Source of the DNA: Planctomycetaceae bacterium
GTDB lineage: Bacteria > Planctomycetota > Planctomycetia > Pirellulales > Lacipirellulaceae
NCBI GenBank assembly: GCA_003233055.1
Contig: QIKP01000034.1
Span: 1-37,200 of the forward strand
Length of the DNA: 37,200 nt
Reading direction: 5' to 3'
Position 1 is the stretch's first letter; every line of letters begins with the position of its first letter. The position numbers and the translations under genes are program-made. Below the pieces are notes generated by a model, which had not been told where the DNA came from, searched no databases, and worked only from the letters and a program-made list of their open reading frames with translations. Below, one piece after another: positions 9,117-17,647 of this stretch.

Positions 9117-10052
9117 TCAGGCCGTCGCGCGAACGGCGAACGAGTCGATCTCTAGGCGAACCAATCGCTCCGCCAATTCAACATGGGGGCCGCCACGGCG
9201 GAGCGGGTCTTTGGAGAGGAGTTGGTGGACCAGCGAGGCGACTGGCTTGGCGATATCGGGCCGATGGCTCCGAAGGCAGATCGGTTTTTGCCCACGATGC
9301 TGGGCAACCAGTTCGGCGGGATCGCTTCCGTCGAACGGCCGGCAACCTGCAAGCATTTCGTAGAGCACGATTCCCAGGCTGTACTGGTCGCTCGCTGGGC
9401 CGGAGGTGTAGGCACTGGTGACGATTTCTGGTGCGATGTAGGCAAGGCTCCCGAGCACCGGGCGGTTGGCCCAGTCGTTCGTTTCTTTCTGGTTTCGGGC
9501 GAAGCCAAGGTCGAGCAACGTGGCGTGGCCGTTCTGGGAAAGGTGGATGTTCTCCGGTTTGATGTCGCCATGGACCATACCGACCCCGTTGTGAATCGCT
9601 GCGAGCCCCTCCACCACTTGCCGAGCGATCCACAGCACTTCGGGCACCAGAGGCTGAGGCCCTCGGTCCCCTTCCAGTCGATCGCGGAGCGTCTCGCCTG
9701 CTAGCAATGGCATCACCGTGAAAAAGGGAGGCTGACGAACGTTGGCCGAAAGGATGGGCACGACGTTCGGATGGGATACCTTGCCGCCGACCCACGCTTC
9801 GCGCCGAAAGGTATCAATCGCGGCCCTATCCCGCCACCATTCCTTGCGGAGCATTTTCACCATGTAGGCAGCTGGCTGCGATTCGTCGGCTTCGGCGGGC
9901 CTTGCCGTGTAAAGTCTAGCGAGGTTGGTCTCCGCCACCATGCGAACCAGTTGCCACGGCCCCGCTCGGCCAACGAGTTTGCGGTGGGAACTCCGGGAAG
10001 AGGTCGTCCCCGAAAGAGGAGAAGGGCGAGAGGTCGTCGCGACGGTTGGCAT
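9117..10052 (-). CDS. Ser/Thr protein kinase (Hanks type), soluble, with degenerate glycine loop
   Basis: 311 residues. Catalytic landmarks: ATP-anchoring lysine K66 (AYMVKML), alpha-C glutamate E85 (FRREA), catalytic loop HGDIKPEN (161-168), metal-binding DLG (181-183) in place of DFG, APE (208-210) and the SDQYSLGIVLYEML helix (221-234). It phosphorylates protein Ser/Thr residues; targets are unknown. The usual GxGxxG loop is not recognisable: the stretch at about 33-48 (WQLVRMVAETNLARLY) has no glycine. There is no transmembrane segment or sensor domain after the kinase, unlike many PknB-type receptors, so it should be cytosolic. The first 25 residues are Ser/Thr/Pro-rich. The gene is framed by inverted repeat modules on both sides. 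Confidence 0.9.
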   Translation of the reverse strand: MPTVATTSRPSPLSGTTSSRSSHRKLVGRAGPWQLVRMVAETNLARLYTARPAEADESQPAAYMVKMLRKEWWRDRAAIDTFRREAWVGGKVSHPNVVPILSANVRQPPFFTVMPLLAGETLRDRLEGDRGPQPLVPEVLWIARQVVEGLAAIHNGVGMVHGDIKPENIHLSQNGHATLLDLGFARNQKETNDWANRPVLGSLAYIAPEIVTSAYTSGPASDQYSLGIVLYEMLAGCRPFDGSDPAELVAQHRGQKPICLRSHRPDIAKPVASLVHQLLSKDPLRRGGPHVELAERLVRLEIDSFAVRATA

Positions 10053-10231
10053 GATTGGGTCACCCAGTCACAGGCAGAAGAGAAGGAGAAGTGCGCCGCG
10101 CGGGAAACGGCTCTTACGGTAAGATCGGTTGTATCGGCGTACGAGATTAGCGCGAGGTGAACAGCGCGACGCCCGCCCCGTGGGTTTGGGGGGGAGTTGG
10201 TAAACTTTGCGGCCAATCCCTTCTGTACTGT

Positions 10232-10304
10232 CCCTAGCCGACGAGGCGTAGCTCGTCGGCTAGGGGTTATCCGCATTCCTTTGCTTTCGTGAACGGTTGC
10301 GATT
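10232..10304 (-). repeat. Repeat module B (perfect 14-bp hairpin plus right-type half element)
   Basis: A perfect 14-bp stem CCCTAGCCGACGAG (10232-10245) / CTCGTCGGCTAGGG (10252-10265) has the six-base loop GCGTAG; read on the minus strand, the direction of the neighbouring ThiF-like gene, the loop is CTACGC as in modules A and C. It is followed by CGCATTCCTTTGCTTTC and GTGAACGGTTGCGATT (10289-10304), which mirrors the start of module A with one mismatch and ends on the first base of the ThiF-like stop codon. Confidence 0.8.
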
Positions 10305-11356
10305 CAGCTTCCGACCCACTGGGCAAAAAGGCTCCTTGCCGTCGCTTCGTCGTCAGTGCCTGCGACGATGGCCCGACCATCTGGAAAGAGAGTGAGGGTG
10401 TGGTTGGCCGTCTTGACGCGGAGAAGGTAGTCATTCACCAGTACCTCTCCCACGTCTTGCAAACTCTTGGCGATCGCTGGCAAGTCGAGCGTTTGTTTGC
10501 TAGCGGGGCGAAGCTGCACCGCGTTGCGGCCGCAAAGAATCGCTGATTTGCTGCCTAGACGCCCCTCAAGCCAGGCAAAATCCCGCTGGTCACAGGCTCG
10601 GCAGTTGCCAGCGGCGCGAAGCTTGGCGAGATCGACTTGTCGCAGATGGTTGGACCAAAGGTCAACGATCGTGAGCCGGCGCGAGACTTCACCGGAGTTT
10701 CCGCTGAGTAGCTTCATTGCCTCCGCCGATTGGAGGGCCGCCACGAGCTGGACGGCCGGGCCGAGAACACCCGCCGTGTCACAAGTCGGTGCGACACCAG
10801 GCGGTGGGGGCTCGGGAATCAGGCAGGCGAGGCAGGCTGTTTCGCCAGGCAGGATGGTCATCGACTGTCCTTCCGCACCGATCACTCCGCCGTAGACCCA
10901 AGGCTTCCCGGTCGACAAGGAAAAGTCATTGAGCAAAAATCGAACCTCAAAATTATCCGACCCATCGACGATGGCATCGACATCGCTTGCTAGTTCCTCC
11001 ACGTTCTTGTGTGTCACGTCCACAACGAATGGCTCGATCGTGACTTCTGAGTTGATCGCGCGAAGCTTGCCCGCAGCCGCAATCGCCTTGGGGAGTCCCG
11101 CTGCGACATCGGCTTCGTCGTAGAGGACTTGCCGCTGGAGGTTGCTTAGCTCTAAGAAATCGCGGTCGACTATCCGGACCGTCCCAACGCCTGCCCGCAC
11201 TAGAGTATTGGCAATCGCCGAGCCAAGCGCACCACACCCACAGACGAGTACGGAACTCTTCCTCAGTTGTCGCTGCCCTTTTTCGCCCAACGGCGCGAAG
11301 CGAACCTGCCGGGAGTAGCGGTCTTGTGAGTCGAGTGGGGGAAGATTGGTTTTCAT
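10304..11356 (-). CDS. ThiF/MoeB/HesA-family E1-like adenylyltransferase
   Basis: 350 residues from the ATG at 11356; an in-frame TTG 17 codons upstream (11407) is possible and would sit three bases from the preceding stop. The family adenylates the C-terminal Gly-Gly of ubiquitin-like sulfur carriers (ThiS, MoaD and others) for thiamine, molybdopterin or cysteine synthesis. Visible: RYSRQVRF (13-20), nucleotide-binding GCGALGS (40-46), D64 in IVDRDFLELSNLQRQ, DGSDNF (131-136), zinc ligands C175/C178 (CLAC) and C252/C255 (CRAC), and the candidate catalytic cysteine C192 in TCDTAGVLGP. A C-terminal ~90-residue extension ends with FPDGRAIVAGT, a rhodanese-less tail known from MoeB-like proteins. 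No carrier-protein gene is nearby, so the pathway is undecided. It is the last gene of the uvrA unit. Confidence 0.87.
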   Translation of the reverse strand: MKTNLPPLDSQDRYSRQVRFAPLGEKGQRQLRKSSVLVCGCGALGSAIANTLVRAGVGTVRIVDRDFLELSNLQRQVLYDEADVAAGLPKAIAAAGKLRAINSEVTIEPFVVDVTHKNVEELASDVDAIVDGSDNFEVRFLLNDFSLSTGKPWVYGGVIGAEGQSMTILPGETACLACLIPEPPPPGVAPTCDTAGVLGPAVQLVAALQSAEAMKLLSGNSGEVSRRLTIVDLWSNHLRQVDLAKLRAAGNCRACDQRDFAWLEGRLGSKSAILCGRNAVQLRPASKQTLDLPAIAKSLQDVGEVLVNDYLLRVKTANHTLTLFPDGRAIVAGTDDEATARSLFAQWVGS

Positions 11357-11410
11357 GCCGTGGGCTCGTGTGCCAATGTTCTCCGGCCGAAAATGCCTGG
11401 GGTACAAAAA

Positions 11411-11764
11411 TTAGGAATCGATCACCAACTCATTTTCGCCGGAGAAACCGACAGTCGTGCAATGTTCGCTGACGACGCGTTCTCCATCGATCACCTGAAT
11501 GGCGACTTCATACGTCATCGGTAGTTCGGGCGTCCAGTAACAGGGATCGATGACCGATGCGGCTCCCAAGGGACCTGCGGAGTCGGGCGAATGCGTAACG
11601 AGGAAATCGGTGGGCAAGGTCTGGGCGTTCGCGCAAAAGGGGCCGCGGATTTTTCCTGTGACTCGCAAGTTTCCCCCACCCGTTGCATCGATAGGAGGAC
11701 GTAGAGTGACCTTCGCGAGCATGGCAGACGCTTCGATGATTTCGATGTGGATCGGTTCAGTCAA
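11411..11764 (-). CDS. Unrecognised 117-residue protein translationally coupled to uvrA
   Basis: I choose the TTG at 11764, which overlaps the uvrA stop codon (TTGACTGA) and is preceded by GAGG six bases upstream, a classic coupling arrangement. The frame is open further upstream, but that part overlaps the uvrA 3' end and encodes an Arg/Lys-rich antisense-like peptide. The protein starts LTEPIHIEIIEASAMLAKV and looks like an all-beta domain; DPCYWTPELPMTYEVAIQV resembles the strand motif (W-(S/T)-P-E-x-P) of beta-sandwich domains in GH2-type glycosidases, though no catalytic part exists. No signal peptide. Function unknown. Its place between uvrA and the ThiF-like gene suggests one transcript of three genes. 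Confidence 0.7.
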   Translation of the reverse strand: MTEPIHIEIIEASAMLAKVTLRPPIDATGGGNLRVTGKIRGPFCANAQTLPTDFLVTHSPDSAGPLGAASVIDPCYWTPELPMTYEVAIQVIDGERVVSEHCTTVGFSGENELVIDS

Positions 11765-14435
11765 GTGGTTCCTCTTGTTGTCTTGCCTCTGCTTGTCTCG
11801 CCTCTGCGGCGGCTTGCGCCTGCCGCTCGAGCGACCTCGCCAGGACGCGCCCTGTGGACGACTCTTCGCACCGAGCGATCTCTTCGGGCGTCCCCTTCGC
11901 AACGATTTGGCCTCCCTTTTCGGAGGCACCCGGGCCTAGGTCGATCAGGTAGTCGGCTGCCATCAGCAGCGGGACGTTGTGCTCGACTACCAGAACCGAA
12001 TGCCCCACCTCGATCAAGGCGTCGAAGCAGTCGACCAATTGGACCACGTCGGAAAAATGAAGCCCCGCCGAGGGCTCGTCCAGGAGGAAGAGCGTCCGCC
12101 CCCGTCGTTTGGCGGAGAGGTAGCTCGCCAATTTTAGCCGCTGGGACTCGCCTCCCGAGAGCGTGCTGGCGGGCTGGCCAAGCCGGATGTAGTGGAGCCC
12201 CACATCAAGCAAGCATTTGAGTTTGGCTTGTAACTTGGCCTCTCCTCGAAAAAAACGAAAGGCATCGCTGATGGTCATTTCCAGTACCTCGGAGAGGGTC
12301 GTTCCGCGGTAGTGGACCTCGAGCACCTCGGGGCGATATCGGGCTCCCTGGCAATCGCCACAGGTCATCGTGACGTCAGCGAGAAACTGCATGTCGACTT
12401 CGATTTGGCCCGTCCCTGCGCAACGCTCGCAACGCCCTCCTTCGACATTAAAGCTAAACGCGCTCGCCGTGAGTCCGCGCAACGAGGCCTCTGGCTGGTC
12501 GGCGAATAAATTGCGAATCGAGTCGAACGCTTTGACATAGGTCACCGGATTCGATCGCGACGAACGAGTCACGGGGGATTGGTCGATCAGCACGACGTCT
12601 TCAAGTTGCCCCGCGCCGAGTAGGTCGTCGTGGGCGAACGCTGGAGCCTTTGGCTGGCTCGAGGTCTTGTGCAACTTCTCGGCAAGAGCCGGGTAAAGGG
12701 TCTGGCGAACCAGCGTGCTTTTGCCCGCACCGCTCACGCCCGTGACTGCGGCAAAGAGCCCCAGCGGGAATTCGACCTCCAGGTTCTGCAAATTATTTCC
12801 CGAAGCCCCCACAAGGCGAAGCTGCCCGCTCGTGGCGGGGCGACGGTTCTCGGCGCTCCCCAGTATTCTTCGAGAGCCGAGCCAATCACCGGTGGGGCTC
12901 CCCTTCGTCGAACGGAGTTCCGAAGGGGACCCCTGAAAAATAATCTGACCTCCCGCGGTCCCCGCCTGGGGGCCGAATTCGACGACGTGATCGCTGCCGG
13001 TAATCAGCGTCTCTTCGTGTTCTACCATCAGCACCGTGTTTCCCCGGTCGCGAAGCTTCTTGATCGATCCAAGCAACGTGGCCGAATCGGTCCGATGCAG
13101 GCCGGTGGTTGGTTCGTCAAGCACGTAGAGCATATCGACAAGGTTGGAACCGAGTGTCGCGGTCATGGCGACGCGCTGTGCCTCGCCCGTGCTCAGCGTA
13201 CGGAGCGATCGATCGAGTGTCAGGTAGCCGACGCCGACTTCCACTAAGAAGCGAAGTCGAGAAACAACATCGGCAAGTAACGGACGGGCGACCTCGGTTT
13301 GCGTTGCGTTGAGCGACAATTGCTCGAACCAAGTCTGCGCATCGCGGACCGCCATCGTATAGATACCAGGAAGGGGCTGCCCTCCGATTTGAACAGCAAG
13401 CGCTTCGGGCCGTAGCCTTGCGCCGGCGCACGCCGGGCAAGACGCGATGGCCCCGTTGCGAAGCGACTTGGAATCGTCGGGAACGACCAATTTCCCGTCG
13501 ATTTCCGAAACCGCACCCGACCCTTCGCATGCGCTGCACGCTCCGAGTGGGCTGTTAAAGTCAAAGAGTCGCGGCTCGGGGGACGTGGCGGGGAGATTGC
13601 AGACGGCGCAATGCAGACCGAGATGGTAATCGCGGCGCAGCCAGGGTCTGCCATCGATGTCGATCCTCTCGGAGGCGGTTGTCTCCTCCGTCTGCGCGAC
13701 GACGACACAGGCACCGTCGCCCCGATCGAGCGCCGTCTCAATCGACTCTTGGATGCGGCTCGGTTCGGATCGGCCTGCCACAAGTCGGTCGACGACCAGG
13801 AGCAGCTCGCCCCCTTCCTCCGGGATTTCGGCTTCCTCGATGGTGGTCATCTGGCCCAGGACCCGATGATTCAGTGCCATTTGATTGAGTGTAACGACGC
13901 GGACGAAACCTGCCTCGCGCCACTCGGCTCGCCACGCCTCATTATCCTTCGGGGCGGGGCAATCGGTGGCGAAGGCCACCAGCAGCCGGGTCCCTTCCGG
14001 GTACGTGGCCGTATGGCTAGCGATCGACTCGGGCGACTCCGGATGGAGGGGAACGCCGCATTGCACGCAATGAGGTTGCCCCACACGGGCGAAAAAAATC
14101 CGTAGAAAGTCTGCCACGTCGGTTGCCGTAGCGACCGTCGTTCGAGAAGACCGGCTCGGGGCGGCTCGCGTTACCGCAATGGTGGGAGGGACCCCGTCGA
14201 TTCGGTCGGCGTCCGGCTTGTCGAGCTGTTGCAAAAATTGGCGGGTGTATGCCGAAAAGCTTTCGATGTACCTCCGCTGCCCCTCGGCATGGATCGTGTC
14301 AATCGCCATGCTCGTTTTTCCGCTGCCCGACACGCCACAGAAGACAATCAGCTTTCCACGAGGCAGATCAAGATCGACCTCGTCGAGATTGTGCGTCCGT
14401 GCGCCGCGAACGGAGATGGGGGCAAGCATCGTCAT
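11757..14435 (-). CDS. uvrA: Excinuclease ABC subunit A, divergent form
   Basis: 892 residues, slightly shorter than the usual ~940. UvrA is the damage-sensing ABC-type ATPase dimer that loads UvrB. Two ATPase halves are intact: Walker A GVSGSGKT (34-41) and GVSGAGKS (~565-572), Walker B/D-loop YVLDEPTTGLH and LFLLDEPSAGLH, and signature 2 TLSGGESQRLKLA. Signature 1 reads TLSTGEAQRVAMT, with Thr for the first Gly of LSGGE. Zinc modules: CxxC pairs at ~274-303 and CERC...CGDC at ~668-694 (19 residues apart). A UvrB-interaction segment (GFVRVVTLNQ, ~175-184) is present. The SRSSRTTVATATDVADF segment also departs from the usual sequence. It could be the only UvrA or a paralogue; the window cannot tell. 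It is divergent from ligA with a 94-base gap. Confidence 0.93.
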   Translation of the reverse strand: MTMLAPISVRGARTHNLDEVDLDLPRGKLIVFCGVSGSGKTSMAIDTIHAEGQRRYIESFSAYTRQFLQQLDKPDADRIDGVPPTIAVTRAAPSRSSRTTVATATDVADFLRIFFARVGQPHCVQCGVPLHPESPESIASHTATYPEGTRLLVAFATDCPAPKDNEAWRAEWREAGFVRVVTLNQMALNHRVLGQMTTIEEAEIPEEGGELLLVVDRLVAGRSEPSRIQESIETALDRGDGACVVVAQTEETTASERIDIDGRPWLRRDYHLGLHCAVCNLPATSPEPRLFDFNSPLGACSACEGSGAVSEIDGKLVVPDDSKSLRNGAIASCPACAGARLRPEALAVQIGGQPLPGIYTMAVRDAQTWFEQLSLNATQTEVARPLLADVVSRLRFLVEVGVGYLTLDRSLRTLSTGEAQRVAMTATLGSNLVDMLYVLDEPTTGLHRTDSATLLGSIKKLRDRGNTVLMVEHEETLITGSDHVVEFGPQAGTAGGQIIFQGSPSELRSTKGSPTGDWLGSRRILGSAENRRPATSGQLRLVGASGNNLQNLEVEFPLGLFAAVTGVSGAGKSTLVRQTLYPALAEKLHKTSSQPKAPAFAHDDLLGAGQLEDVVLIDQSPVTRSSRSNPVTYVKAFDSIRNLFADQPEASLRGLTASAFSFNVEGGRCERCAGTGQIEVDMQFLADVTMTCGDCQGARYRPEVLEVHYRGTTLSEVLEMTISDAFRFFRGEAKLQAKLKCLLDVGLHYIRLGQPASTLSGGESQRLKLASYLSAKRRGRTLFLLDEPSAGLHFSDVVQLVDCFDALIEVGHSVLVVEHNVPLLMAADYLIDLGPGASEKGGQIVAKGTPEEIARCEESSTGRVLARSLERQAQAAAEARQAEARQQEEPLD

Positions 14436-14517
14436 GGGGCCCGAAAACGGTTCATATTACGCGATGCCGACAGAGATCGCCAGCGTGTCGGCGGTAGGGA
14501 AATCATCGGGGGGAGTG

Positions 14518-16650
<2,133 letters not shown>

Positions 16651-16668
16651 AAACTGGGCGCCCTCTAG

Positions 16669-16737
16669 CCGACGAGCTACGCCTCGTCGGAGGGCCTCGG
16701 CGGGATTGATGGTTTGCTTCTTTCAACCGCGAACGGT
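16669..16737 (+). repeat. Repeat module C (hairpin plus right-type half element)
   Basis: Arms CCGACGAG (16669-16676) and CTCGTCGG (16683-16690) with loop CTACGC, flanked by GCCCT...AGGGC that lengthens the stem. TTTGCTTCTTTC and CGAACGGTTAA follow, a weaker version of the TTTGCTTTC/GTGAACGGTT end of module B. It begins 18 bases after the ligA stop and may also act as a transcription terminator. Confidence 0.65.
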
Positions 16738-16797
16738 TAAGTGGGGACAAGCCCGTCGGTTAGCCATGGGGTGGGGGGACACCATTAGGCCGACCCG

Positions 16798-16846
16798 AGC
16801 GGGCTTATCCCCGAAATACGCTTATTTCGAGAAAGCAGAGCCCGCT
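16798..16846 (-). terminator. Nested inverted repeat at the end of the riboswitch-controlled frame
   Basis: Outer arms AGCGGGCT (16798-16805) and AGCCCGCT (16839-16846), inner arms CGAAATA (16812-16818) and TATTTCG (16823-16829) with loop CGCT. The outer arm overlaps the stop codon of the small frame. There is no T-run on the minus strand after the stem, so termination is a guess from position. Confidence 0.4.
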
Positions 16847-17048
16847 AGTCACTCGGAATCGCTGGGAGGGAGAGGCTGTCGGTGGTGGCGGACTCTGAAA
16901 GCGAATCGACCAGGTGTACCAGCTCTTGGTGGCCTCGCGCCGTCGCTGCGGTGGTCCATGAAGGCGACGAGTCGGAAGAGTCCACCAACAGAAACGGGAG
17001 GTCCGACACCGGCGCATAGGATCGAGCACTTCCAAAGGAGCGTGACAT
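16845..17048 (-). CDS. Small Ser-rich frame (67 aa) downstream of the c-di-GMP riboswitch
   Basis: 67 residues from the ATG at 17048 to TAG at 16845-16847; AAGG (17059-17056 on the minus strand) is seven bases before the start. The peptide begins MSRSFGSARSYAPVSDLP, carries one short hydrophobic run (LPFLLV, 17-22) and is rich in Ser, Thr, Asp and Ala with a Pro-rich end; no domain, signal peptide or membrane helix is recognised. Third-position GC is fairly high, similar to the neighbouring genes. What supports it most is context: it directly follows a well-formed c-di-GMP-I aptamer, whose 5' strand is complementary to this ribosome-binding region, and it is followed by an inverted repeat. 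It could still be a decayed remnant of a longer gene or a non-coding RNA. Confidence 0.5.
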   Translation of the reverse strand: MSRSFGSARSYAPVSDLPFLLVDSSDSSPSWTTAATARGHQELVHLVDSLSESATTDSLSLPAIPSD

Positions 17049-17095
17049 GGCAAAGCCTTGCTGTCCGGACACGGACTCTTGAGCGAATCGTCCGG
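17047..17095 (-). promoter_or_regulatory. Candidate expression platform and sequestered ribosome-binding site
   Basis: On the minus strand TTTGCCAT (17054-17047), which runs into the start codon, is perfectly complementary to ATGGCAAA (17160-17153) at the 5' strand of the aptamer. GCTTTGC (17056-17050) is also perfectly complementary to the aptamer core GCAAAGC (17133-17127). Between aptamer and start, CCGGAC (17095-17090), which includes the aptamer 3' end, can pair with GTCCGG inside the self-complementary GTCCGGAC (17070-17063), and GTCCG (17076-17072) offers a third partner. Mutually exclusive pairings of this kind are typical of translational riboswitches. Inferred direction: ligand-bound aptamer frees the ribosome-binding site (ON). 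Confidence 0.55.
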
Positions 17096-17166
17096 TAGCT
17101 TGGCAGTCTCGATGGAGAGACCCAGAGCTTTGCGTCCCTGCCTCGCGACAGGTTTGCCATTTTTCG
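17085..17166 (-). ncRNA. Cyclic di-GMP-I riboswitch aptamer (GEMM-I)
   Basis: Read on the minus strand the consensus pieces occur in order and spacing: GGCAAACC (17158-17151), a P1b hairpin CCTGTC-GCGA-GGCAGG closed by a GNRA tetraloop (GCGA at 17146-17143), GGGACGCAAAGC (17138-17127), TCTGGGTCTC, a second hairpin GTCTC/GAGAC (17121-17117 with 17110-17106), and the 3' strand TGCCAAGCTACCGG (about 17105-17092). The tetraloop and the ACGCAAAGC core are the hallmark of the class known from the Vibrio cholerae Vc2 RNA, where the 3' strand ends similarly in TTACCG. It senses the second messenger c-di-GMP. The downstream gene is the small frame at 16845-17048. No diguanylate cyclase or EAL/HD-GYP gene is in the window. 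Confidence 0.9.
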
Positions 17167-17168
17167 GC

Positions 17169-17195
17169 GCCCCCCATGCAAAGGTGTTGGGGGGC
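17169..17195 (-). other. GC-rich hairpin just upstream of the riboswitch
   Basis: A perfect 8-bp stem GCCCCCCA (17169-17176) / TGGGGGGC (17188-17195) with an 11-base loop. No T-run follows on either strand, so it is not an obvious terminator; it may be a 5' stabilising structure of the riboswitch RNA. Confidence 0.45.
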
Positions 17196-17210
17196 CGTAC
17201 GCTGTTAGTG

Positions 17211-17245
17211 AATAAGAAAAGGTAGGGAGGCTATTCGCCTCTACC
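17211..17245 (-). terminator. Rho-independent terminator, minus strand
   Basis: Arms GGTAGAGGC (17245-17237) and GCCTCCCTACC (17231-17221) with loop GAATA and a two-base bulge, followed on the minus strand by TTTTCTTATT (17220-17211). It would end transcription arriving from mqnD about 400 bases upstream, just before the riboswitch unit. Confidence 0.6.
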
Positions 17246-17325
17246 CAAACAGTAGGTCACGTTTGGGAGACGGTCCAACGGGAATTTCAAGAATCCCCAA
17301 AAAAGTTGGCTCGGTAGGAAAAACC

Positions 17326-17636
17326 GTAGCGGTTCACGGAATTCGAGGCAGAAAAAACCATGAATAGCCGCCGATCAGCGTGATGGTTGGTAGTTCAAGA
17401 CAACTCGTTACATCGGGACTTCGCGTGAGACAATCGGCCGCCGGCTTCCAACGCCCGGAGAATAAGCCTCACGCAAAGTCGCGAAGGCGCAAAGAAACAA
17501 GGGCGGGCGTTTCACGAGTTAAAAGAAAGAGGGAACCACGAATTTTATGAATCGACACGAATAGCCGTTATTCGTGTCGATTCATCCGATTCGTGGTTTT
17601 CTCTGCCTTGGATCCTGCAAACGGTTACGCCAAACC
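17326..17636. repeat. Repeat element D between the riboswitch unit and mqnD
   Basis: Left end CGTAGCGGTTCACGG with GGCAGAAAAAACCATGAAT; right end ATTCGTGGTTTTCTCTGCC and GCAAACGGTTACG, the mirrored order. Inside are two further pieces: a triple of degenerate words CACGCAAAG / CGCGAAGG / CGCAAAG (17470-17496) and a strong hairpin whose arms ATGAATCGACACGAATA (17549-17564 region) and TATTCGTGTCGATTCAT (17569-17585 region) enclose only a few bases. It ends 12 bases from the mqnD stop. Confidence 0.65.
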
Positions 17637-17647
17637 GGGGCGGTTGG

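Noticed and set aside
9857-10276. A 139-codon minus-strand frame overlapping the kinase 5' end
   Set aside because: It covers the perfect hairpin of repeat module B and has no recognisable domain.
16805-17053. An 82-codon minus-strand frame overlapping the small riboswitch frame
   Set aside because: It starts with TTG without a good ribosome-binding site, is Arg/Pro/Trp-rich, and overlaps the better-supported frame.
16845-17177. A longer in-frame start that would make the riboswitch itself coding
   Set aside because: The stretch matches the c-di-GMP-I aptamer base by base, and the internal ATG at 17048 has the ribosome-binding site; the open frame through the aptamer is incidental.
17464-17496. 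CACGCAAAG at 17470 as a second c-di-GMP aptamer core
   Set aside because: No GGCAAACC, GNRA hairpin or matching 3' strand is near it; it belongs to the degenerate repeat words of element D.
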